24,083 nt of DNA from Theodoxus fluviatilis. Its lineage: Eukaryota; Mollusca; Gastropoda; Cycloneritida; Neritidae. Within the stretch, counting starts at the first letter, position 1. Each line of letters starts with the position of its first letter. The DNA is taken from positions 99,470-123,552 of the forward strand of contig JAWQFJ010028296.1 of assembly GCA_034096865.1 (NCBI GenBank), written 5' to 3'. Shown here piece after piece: positions 10,901 to 22,700 of this stretch. Position numbers and translations under genes: made by a program. The notes below the pieces were generated by a model. It was given only the letters and a program-made list of their open reading frames with translations. It had not been told where the DNA came from and ran no database searches.

Positions 10901-13900
10901 CAGAGTAGGAGTTCTAAATTTAGACATCACCTTGGGAAAATATTCCCTGATGTTCATCACACAGTCGCTAAATTCAGAGCTGAAACTAGTGAAAGATTAA
11001 GTAGAGTTTTAGTTCTAAATTTAGCTATCATGTGACAACCTTGGGGAAGTATTCCTAAATGGTCACCACATGGTCACTAGATTTAGAACAAAGTGTCTGA
11101 GTTGCAAAACTGGAGAGCTGGCCAATACCTTCGACAGGTAGCATGAGCAGAATGGGAATGTAAGCTGGGATGGAGTAAAGTGATACAGGTCATTAACTCT
11201 TTCCTGTTCGGTAGGCCTCACCCAGCCAACCTGCTAACTGTTCAGTAGGCCTAGCTCAGCTTTGGGAGTGTGCTTCCATTTCACATGAGTTTCCCATCAA
11301 ACTAGAGCTGAAATGGTCGTTATGGGCAACATTTCCGGACACTGTACTGAGGTACTCTGTCTGATAATTTATGAGTGCTTTAAAGCCACACTCCCTTGAT
11401 TTGATTTTTGTATTTTGGCTCCAAAGTCATCTTCATCCATGCACAAACCATCCCAGAAAATATGAAACTTATAAATTTTACCGAAGTATTTCAAAATCAT
11501 TTTTTAATCTATCGGACAGAGTACCTCAGGTACAGTGTCCGGAAATGTTGCCCATAACGACCATTTCAGCCAAACTAGGGCCCAAGCATGGGAATGGTCA
11601 ACGTGGGTCCACTCTGGAATTTACAGTCTTATCATTCTCTGACGATAACTTCCCCTGAGAGAGTCAGAAGGGATCATTTGTCTCCCTACAGCTGCACTTG
11701 TAACGTGCATCTCTGAATTCTAGCAGCCTGCCTTAGTTTTGCCTCTGAACAGCAAAGGGTTAAACATCAGTGGGCGAGCATCATTGCTATTCACTGTGCC
11801 ACAGCTACTTACTTTGGTCTTTCCCAGTCGCTCTGACCCTGCCAGGTCCACAAAGTTGAGCTTGGAGACCGTGTACTTGGCGTTGGATGCCACCCTTGAG
11901 CGTGCCTGGCAACAATGAGATGAAGGTTGACGTTATATGAAGCAACATCACCTGTGACTAGATCTCAACAAGGTAAAGATGATGGTAGAGGTTTTATGAA
12001 GCAACATCATCTGTATCTAGATATCAACAAGGTAAAGATGATGGTAGAGGTCTTATGAAGCAACATCATCTGTATCTAGATCTCAACAAGGTAAAGATGA
12101 TGGTAGAGATCTTATGAAGCAACATCATCTGTGTCTAGGTATCAACATGGTAGAGATGATGGTAGAGTTTTTATGAACCAATATCATCTGCATCTAGATC
12201 TCAACAAGGTAAAGATTATGGTAGAGGTTTTATGAAGCAATATCATCTGCATCTAGATCTCAACATGGTAGAGATGATGGTAGAGGTTTTATGAAGCAAC
12301 ATCATCTGTATCAAGATCTCAACATGGTCAAGATGATGGTAGAGGTTTTATGAAGCAACATCATCTGTATCAAGATCTCAACAAGGTAGAGATGATGGTA
12401 GAGGTTTTATGAAGCAACATCATCTGTATCTAGATCTCAACATGGTAAAGATGATGGTAGAGGTTTTATGAAGCAACATCATCTGTGTCTAGGTATCAAC
12501 ATGGTAGAGATGATGGTAGAGGTTTTATGAAGCAACATCATCTGTATCTAGATCTCAACAAGGTAAAGATGATGGTAGAGGTTTTATGAAGCAACATCAT
12601 CTGTATCAAGATCTCAACATGGTAGAGATGATGGTAGAGGTTTTATGAAGCAACATCATCTGTATCAAGATCTCAACAAGGTAAAGATGATGGTAGAGGT
12701 TTTATGAAGCAACATCATCTGTATCAAGATCTCAACATGGTAAAGATGATGGTAGAGGTCTTATGAAGCAATATCATCGGTGACTTAGTCTCAAGCCACT
12801 TTACAACTTATGCCCTTTGGCCAGGGAGCCAATCGATTCAACTGTTGTGGCGCCCTACAACTAATAAAAGAATACAAATAGAATGCAAGGTCAGGGCCCT
12901 ACAACTAATAAAAGAATACAAATAGAATGCAAGGTCAGGGCCCTACAACTAATAAAAGAATACAAACAGAATGCAAGGTCAGGGCCCTACAACTAATAAA
13001 AGAATACAAATAGAATGCAAGGTTAGAATGAATACCATCACCACTCCCCGAGTAGCGTTCCACCCAATTTGATGGTTGGATTTTGGTTGTATAGGAGGGA
13101 AATTGTACTACAATGTGCCCTTAAATTCATTCCAGGTGTGCTAAGGGACGTCGACGATGTACACAAGGCATATTGCCCCAGGATCAGATTCAGGTTACAA
13201 AGATTATAAACCATTCTAAATTGCTAAAGCTACACATGAGAGGCTGCTATTTTACTTGTTGAGTGCAGAGTTGAAATTTCTCTTCATCATTCTAAATTGA
13301 TTCAATAATTTTCAGCAACAGAAAACCATCATGACAAACCTGAGAATAAAAAAAGTCACGTCATACAACCGATACCAGATGTCAATGAAATGAAAGCATT
13401 TCTTGACAGCAAATATACCTGTGGATTTACCCTCTATACAATAATTTATTTTTTTGGTCCTTCACTCACCTCAATGTAGAGAGTGAGAATGCAATGAGAC
13501 CGAGACGAAACTTTGTTCAGAACGTGCGAGGCAATGGCGCGATTGGTCTCTCCCTGTGAACAGGCATCAGGGTTTGACTCACTTGGTGCAGCAATAACAC
13601 AAAAATATCGCATGTGAGCATTCAAGTGGAATGGAGGCAAAAGTTTAAAAGGTTATTTGAGTATCAGCCAAGAGAGTAAAAGAATAGTTAAAAAAATGCA
13701 AAAACAAAATATAAAAACAGTTTAGTATCATGGCACATCTTTCTTTTCTTTTAAACAGTGAATATAACCTCTAAAAACATCTCTTTAAAAAAATCACAGA
13801 TGCACAGTTGTAGTAATTCCAACAGGAAAATATATTTTAGAGGCAAAATACTCCAAAGTAAGGTAGAGTGCACAGTTATCAGATAAAACTATGCCTTGGC

Positions 13901-15150
13901 TGGTAAACCTGTGCAGCGAGTGTTACTGTTAAGTCCCTGTAATGCAAACAGACAGTTTAATTGCCTGCCTTGCAAAGAAGCTACAAAAGGTAGCCTAGGA
14001 TGGTCGGAGAAGGGCAGAACAAGAATACCAGTCAAGGGCGGAGAAAGGTGCTACAGGGACTTCGGAGTCAATCAATAAGAAAATACAGATAACTAATGTA
14101 CTGGGTGACAAAAGGGATGGGGGGATGGGGGTGACAGAACCTCCTTTTGACATCAGCAAGTAAATGAGTGGCTGTTCATGTGTTATGTTTCTTTATTGAT
14201 TGCAATGTTAAATTTTCAAACACTGAAGTCATCTCTCAAGATAGATAAATTACCATGCAGCAACCGTGAAAGTGCAAGGTCGCAAGAGATGAAAGTAGTT
14301 TGTTACAAGATATTACTTGGACATGATTTTTTTCCCTTGTAATACTTCTTTTTTCCTCTCAGAAATCAGAAACGTTGTCTTGGAAACTTTAGGTTTCTCT
14401 GACATTTCTCCGACCCAATTTAGTTTTTTACCTTAATTTACCTGAGTGGCCGCTGAGCGCGGCCGTCGGGGTAGGAAGTATTAGAACTTATGGTATCTAA
14501 GTCCAGAGACAGTCAGAGAGAGAGGGAAAAGCCAAGCACCTCAAACAGCAGATTTAAAGCCTCCTCTTCGTTCTGCGCCATGTGGCAGGACAGGCCTTTC
14601 ACGTACACCAGGCCATCTGGCCCCTCTGTCACGGTCAGAGGGTCAGGGGTCGACTGTACGGTCGTATCAGGAATCTTTCCCAGAAGGTCATATATGGCCT
14701 CGTTGTAGATCTCCAGGAAGGACAGTCTGGATGGACAGAAGGGAGAAATGTCTTTATGCATTTGCGAGGGTGTCAATTTCTCATATACCATGTCGTCTAC
14801 TACTACTACTACTACTAACACTATACTACTACTAACAATATACTACTACTAACACTACTACCACTACTACTACTAACACTACTACTACTACTACTATTAC
14901 TACTAACACTACTACTACTACTACTACTACTAACACTATACTACTACTACTACTACTAACACTATACTACTACTAACACTATACTACTACTAACACTACT
15001 ACCACTACTACTACTAACACTACTACTACTACTACTATTACTACTAACACTACTACTACTACTACCACAACTACTACTAACACTACTATTACCACTAACA
15101 CTACTACTACTACTACTACTACTGACACTACTACTACAACTAACACTAAC

Positions 15151-15182
<32 letters not shown>

Positions 15183-16666
15183 TTCTTCCACTATTACCAC
15201 CACTACTACTGTTGGCATATAATACAATATTTCTCTCCATCCAAGTAATTAGTACAGAGACTGAGGGAGATTGTAGATGTATTCATGATGCCTAACAACA
15301 GGAATCACTGGGGAGTGTTGGAAATCACTGGTTTAGTACTTAAACACACGTTTCGGGCACATCCCTTATTCAGCATATGATGCCTCATGCTAAACACAGT
15401 TGTTGAAAACACATGGGTTAATATGATGCTATCAATTTGTATACTTTTCCTTCTTGTGAGGGGAAAATTGAATTCAGAGAATGATCTGATCTTATGGCTT
15501 TATCTCTTTTTTTAATACCATTTTTCAACATACACCTATTTTCTTGCAATTCCAGGGATAAGGAACAAGGCAGAGACAGGGCTAAAGTAGCATGCCTAAA
15601 ATCTGCATTCCCATGTGGGACACGAGCATGAATGAGCACGTGAGAGGCAAAAATTGCTTTGTAAGCTCATCAATAGACAGAGCAATTGACACCAAATTTT
15701 GGGTAGACAGGATTGGTGTGAAGATGCGTGCATATGAAGTAATTGAGTCACTCAAGCAAACTTGGGTGTTTGGGTTCATCATTTCAGATCTGTTCACATT
15801 TAAGCTAATTAATTATTGATTTTTATTTTTAAACATTTGAGAAACAAAGTTTTCTTCCTGAACTCATTTGAGGCGCATATCTTAAAGGATTATTAAAAAT
15901 AATCAATTGGATTGTTTCAAAACCTGTTTTTTGTGCCTTTGAATAGTTTTCTTTGTTTAAACTGCAGTGATTTTGATCTATTGCATTTGCTTTTGCAGAT
16001 AAATAAATGAATAATGTATCCCTCCTTCCCTGCCTCCCTCCCCTCTCATTCCCTCACTCACACACACAAACACACACACAACACACACACACACATACAC
16101 AACAACAACACATACACACACACACACACACACAGTCACACACACACACAATCTGTCCATTTCATGGAGCTAGGTGGATGTCTAACACTTCCTCTGTTGA
16201 TGCACTGTTTACAGTGCAAATATTTGGGACACCTGTTGCTTAGAAAAAAACCAATGTACTTGTGTAGCCTTCCATGATGCAAGAATACAATGCTAGAAAA
16301 CTAGATAATAATAATAATAATGTGTGGATTTATAAAGCGCCTTCCAATGAGATAAGACATGCTCAAGGCGCATCCCTAGCAATGTGCATCACTTTGCCTT
16401 CAAAAGATGTAGGCACAAGCTTGTGGGCAGGACTATCATCCCAGGTACAGACCTGCCAACCCACCATCATACCAAAGAGTAGCATCCAGAGCTATATGGA
16501 GTAGCATTGAAGGAATAGGCGTAGCGGGGGTGGGGGGTGGGGAGAGATAAGGCTGTGAGGTTGGCGTGATAAGCTGACCCGGTGGAGGGAAAGCGGGGGG
16601 GGGGGGGGGGGGAGAAGAGATAAGGCTGTGAAGGCGGCGTGATAAGCTGCGCTGGCGTTGTGAAAG

Positions 16667-16702
<36 letters not shown>

Positions 16703-19700
16703 TTCTCCATCGGGGTCAAAAGTTGTTCAAGCACGCGGGAAAAAGCGTAGTTTTTATGGACAAGCGTAGCAGCGTAGCAGGCATGTCGAAAGCGTAGCAT
16801 GCTACGCCTAAAGCGTAGCATTTGGCAGGTCTGCAGGTAATAGTTAGTGATGTTTATGTATGCTGGATGCTGTTACCTTCCCTAAGGAGAGGATGTTTTA
16901 CTCATGCAAAATAATTTATAAAAAGTTCAAATGGATCCTGACAAAATTTGGTGCAAGGTCCGGTTTTAATGCAAGGAATAATCCATGAAATCTTTTAGGT
17001 TATCTGTTATCTCATTTTGGAAATATAACAAAAAAGAACAAGAAGGGCAAACCCCATACGACTCACATGCTTGACCTTGAGCTTTACATGACCTTGACCT
17101 TCAGGTGACCCTCAAGGTCAAGGTCAAACAACTACACCTAGCAATGACATCATACACTAAGAAATGCTTTACACATTTTCCCTACCAAATACCTGTGGCC
17201 TTGACCCAAGGTCAAGGTCATCCAAGGTCATGCAACACAAAGCTGTTAATTCAAGACATAGGAAGCACAATGGTGATTATTGGCACTTTCTACCATGAGA
17301 TATGGTCACTTTTAGTGGTTCACTACCCCATTTTGGTCACATTTCATAAGGGTCAAAGTGACCTTGACCTTGATGATATGTGACCAAATGTGTCTCATGA
17401 TGAAAGTATAACATGTGCCCCACATAATTATTAAGTTTGAAACAGTTATCTTCCATAGTTCAGGGTCAAGGTCACTTCAAAATATGTATATAATCCAACT
17501 TTGAAGAGCTCCTGTGACCTTGACCTTGAAGCAAGGTCAACCAAACTGGTATCAAAAGATAGGGATTACTTTTCCCTATATACCATATATAGGTCAGGTA
17601 TCCAATCTCAAAAACTTCAGAGAAAATTGAGAAAATGTGAAAAATGACTTTTTTAGACAACATTTATGGCCCCTGCGACCTTGACCTTGAAGCAAGGTTA
17701 AGTAACTATGTATTTTTTTGAGGCCTTGTCATCATACACCATCATGCCACATTTGGTATTGATAGACTTAATAGTCTCCGAGAAAAATCCAGCGTTAAAG
17801 TTTTCGGACGCCCGGACCGGACGCCCGGACGGACGAAAAGGGTGAGTACATAGACTCACTTTTGCTTCGCATGTGAGTCAAAAAACAATGTACTTGTGTA
17901 TCCTTCCATGATGCAAGAATACAATGCTAGAAAACTAGATAATAATAATAATAATGTGTGGATTTATAAAGCGCTTTCCAATGAGTTAAGACATGCTCAA
18001 GGCGCATCCCTAGCAATGTGCATCACTTTGCCTTCAAAAGATGTAGGCACAAGCTTGTGGGCAGGACTATCATCCCAGGTAATAGTTAAATCTATTCTGG
18101 AATGTTAGTGATGTTTATGTATGCTGGATGCTGTTACCTTCCCTAAGGAGAGGATGTTTTACTCATGCAAAATAATTTATAAAAAGTTCAAATGGATCCT
18201 GACAAAATTTAGTGCAAGGTCGGGTTTTAATGCAAGGAATAATCCATTAAATCTTTTAGTTTATCTGTTATCTCATTTTGGAAATATAACAAAAAAGAAA
18301 AATGTTATCCTCATCACAAAGCTGGTGACGTCCAACTATTGATGATGTCATTAAATGCAGTGCACTCAAAAACCTCCATCAGCCACTAAAATGAACAAAA
18401 CTTCTAAGCATAAGGCCTGGCTAGCAGAAAATCCTGCCTGAATGAATGATACGGGCCATAGAAGAGAAATTACGGCACCCTTGGCAGACAGTGGGACTCT
18501 CAGGGTGCTCTCTGGTTATGTAACTGCAATGGGCGCTGCCCTCAAAGTAAAGTTCAAGTCCAAGTTGAAGGACAATGACAGGAGTGGTACTGAGAGGTCA
18601 GTCAGTGCTTTGCTGAGAAGACCGAGGCAGCAAGCACAGGCGCGACCTGACGCCAGCCTATCAGGTTCACGGCCGGAGACTACCTGACTCTACAGCCGTC
18701 GGACACCTTTCATGCCACTTGTAATGGTGGTTTAAAACTAGGGCTGCCAAACTGAAATATTATTTCCTGGAACATATTTCGAACACATTTTGTAGAAAGA
18801 GCCACACTTGTGATTCCTTCGAATGTTTACTGGCATGCTCAGTCAACTTTCTGAAGCACACTTTTTAGTAATCAAATTTATGTTTTCCTTTCTCTACTCA
18901 GTCTACTGCACCGATTTTTTGCAATATGTACATAACATGTCTTCTTTTAATAATGTATATATAAAGTTTAGAGTGAAGATAAAATTAAAAATAATTTTAA
19001 AATGTTATATTAAAAAAGTTCCTACCTGACTGTGATGGCATGTTCTGTGCGGTCCTCAATTTCTCTGAAGATCTGGGAGACTCCACGAGGAATGATGCCT
19101 CGATGCTGGTAGTTCTCCGTGGCACCTGTCATGGTGAATGTCTTCCCAGCTCCAGTCTGGCCATAGCACATGATCGTGCCTGCAAGCACACAGCAAAGAC
19201 TGGAATAGTGCAAGATGAAATGACACTAAGGAAAGGAAATAAAAACAGTTGTGGTTATGGTGACACAGCCACAAAAAATAGGGTTGATAGATTTTGGGGA
19301 TTTTGTTCTGTTTTTCAAATGAGGCCTGATTGAAACTGCACACATTTGTGTGTGTATATGTGTGTGTATATGTGTGTGTATTAAGAAATGTCATGTGTAC
19401 AGTAGATTCATCTGAATGTAAATTCAAAATTTCTCTTTTTCTGGTGAAATTTTTCTTAATAGGTAAATAGTTTTCATATGGAAGAAGGACAGCATGCATT
19501 TTGTTGTTCATCTTTTGTTTCTCTTTTTTGATAATTTCATTTTTTTTTAAGTTTCTTGTTGGCAGGAAGAAAAGGGCCTATCAAGGGAAGGACTGTTAAG
19601 ACAACTAATTTTTGTGTGTGGACCAAATGCATCATTCAGAGAGCAAAGACATAGCAAGTCTGGGTGAAGTATCATGTAAATTCCATAGTCTAAAACAATA

Positions 19701-22700
19701 TGATTATTATTTGCTGTAGTATTTGATAAAACACATGGCGTACAGTTCCTCAACATTGATTAAAACAGAGACAAGCTAAAATGCAGACATACAGAGTGGT
19801 AGAAGAGATACAATCTTATTCTGTATACATGTGTCTCTTTTAACTTGTCTCCAATTCAACAAACAACCAAGATTTTCACCATGTCCTGTGTATTTTATGA
19901 AGTATGTGATATCCTGCCTCATTTCCTTTGATTTTATTTTCTTGGATAGACTTCAAAAGCAACAGCTACATATGAGATGTATATCTTTACTGAACACAGA
20001 ACCTGCAGACCCTACACAAACATGGCAACCACTAGACAAGACCTTTCAATTCGTGGGAATTAGGCATGCGAGAGCAAAGGTCGATTTCATATAGTGACTC
20101 ATCACCCATGTCTGGGTCTCAAACGGCTTTACACTTTACCCCCTGATCACCGGACTGCTTCATCAATCCTTCACTGGCACTCAATGACCATCAGTGACCA
20201 TCAGTGACCATCAGTGACAGACAGGTAAGACGCACACAGACAGGCACCAGCACCTATTCCACTCCCTGGGGAGTATTCCAACCCAATGCTGGCTCATGGC
20301 AAGAACTTCTTCTTTTTTTTACCTTTGCTGTTTGGTTTTATTATTGCCAACAAACTTTTAATCTGCTCTGTCTGTGAAAATCAAGTAAGTAACAAGTCAT
20401 TTATCATCATGACAGATGCAGAATAACCCATCCTCATAGAATTCCATTCAGGATAAATGCCCTAAGTCATAGACTTTATATTTCCATAGCATGCACAGGT
20501 ACAATCGCTCTTTAATACCACCTACCATGGGTATTCTTAATACTGATAAATCTAGAAGGGCATTTTGATCTTCATCTTTTGGTAATATATTTACCCAGAT
20601 TCATCCTACCCCATCCTATGTTTATAAACTTTTGTCCTTGTAAAAAGTTGTATAAGTAATGGTGCGTTTGTATACAGCTAATACTAGCTACAATTATAAT
20701 GCAAATGTATCTTAACCCCTTCCCTGCCATGCCCGGAAATTTAATGGGCCTCAAACTGTAAGAGCTCGCTAGGTCCTGGATAATGTTTGGGCTTCTAATG
20801 AAGCACCGTTATGAAAGGAAGACAACTACAAATGAGTCAGTTCTCTGCTCTGTTCAGTGCTCTGGAAAATAAGAACACTATGAAATGACAAACACTGGTA
20901 CAGTAAAACGTGAGAAAATTCCCTGGTATATGGTGTGCAAAATACATGGCAGGGAAGGGGTTAACCCCTGATCAATTTCGTTTTTTCTTATGAATAAAGT
21001 TTATGTTATGTTACCATTGTAGCCGTCCAGAGCTGACGAGACAATGTTGGAAGCCACAGTGTTGTAGACATAGTCCTGGCTGGAATTGTGGAAAATTCCG
21101 TCCAACCTAAATGACCAGTCCATAATCTGGTTGTTGATTCTTCCTTTTTTCACCTCCCGTTTGTGGATGTTGATTCCCTGTGTGTGCAAGAAAAATAATG
21201 ACTTGACTTGTGCAAGGAACACAAACAAACAAAACGATTATAATTTGTATTTGTGACTGGAAATAAAATCAATGATCACATCCCAGCCACTCTCTGACAA
21301 TGAAAACAAGAAGGGCAAAGCCCATACGACTCACATGCTTGACCTTGACCTTTACATGACCTTGACCTTTACATTACCTTGACCTTCGGGTGACCTTCAA
21401 GGTCAAACAACTAAACCTACCAATGACATCATACACTAAGAAATGCTTTACACATTTTTCCTACATAAATACATGCGACCTTGACCCAAGGTCAAGATCA
21501 TCCAAGGTCATGCAACACAAAGCTATTAATTCAAGATATAGGAAGCACAATGGTGCTTATTGGCACTTTCTACCATGAGATATGGTCACTTTTAGTGGTT
21601 CACTACCCCATTTTGGTCACATTTCATAAGGGTCAAAGTGACCTTGACCTTGATGATGTGTGACCAAATGGGTTTCATGATTAAAGTATAACATGTGTAC
21701 TACAACGTTATGAAGTTTGGAAGAGTTATCTTCCATAGTTCAGGGTCAGGGTCACTTCAAAATATGTATACAATCTAACTTTGAAGAGCTCCTGTGACCT
21801 TGACCTTGAAGCAAGGTCAACCAAACTGGTATCAAAAGATAGGGATTACTTTGCCCTATATACCATATATAGGTCAGGTATCCAATCTCAAAAACTTCAG
21901 AGAAAATTGAGAAAATGTAAAAAAATAACTGTTTTTTAGACAACATTTATGGCCTCTGCGACCTTGACCTTGAAGCAAGGTTAAGTCACTATGTGTGTTT
22001 ATTGAGGCCTTGTCATCATACACCATCATGCCACATTTGGTATTGATAGACTTAATAGTCTCCGAGAAAATTCCAACGTTAAAGTTTTCGGACGCCCGGA
22101 CGCCCGGACGGACGAAAAGGGTGAGTACATAGACTCAGTTTTGCTTCGCATGTGAGTCAAAAAACGATTCCCAATTTGTTGTATATCATCTTGATTATTC
22201 GGATTAAGAGCTTTTCAACCTGTAACCAATTCATTCCCAAACATTTACAACCACTGACCATCACTCAGATTAGCTGTAGCATCATCGCTGTCAGCACTGA
22301 AATTTCGAGTAGTCACGTGATTTCTCCAGGACATGTTGATATAGTCCAGAGTGCAACAGAGTTGAAGTGACCTCAAAACCCTATAGTAGCTTTACTACAA
22401 AATAACCATCCCCCATGCATAATCTGGCGGAAAGAAGCATGAACTGTGTTAACATAATACAGGAATACTAATAACTAATTTCAGGTTCAGCTTTTTTTAG
22501 TACCTTCCCGCCTGCACAAACAGATCCAGTTGAAATTCAAATATGATGATTACTGCATAGAAAAAGTACAATCAATATAAAACGTGTTTAAACATTCCAA
22601 GAGCATATTTACATACTGCTTTCAACGTTTGTTAAGGTCTAGCAACATCAAGAATAGATTTAATTACTCATTTACTGACGACAAATTCGAAGATGACAAC

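Noticed and set aside
14962..15240. Serine-rich and valine-rich open frames
   Set aside because: Direct translation of the ACT trinucleotide array in different frames.
18442..18687. 81-codon plus-strand open frame in a GC-richer patch
   Set aside because: Basic, low-information composition, no homology recognised and no second copy. Left as an unclassified patch.
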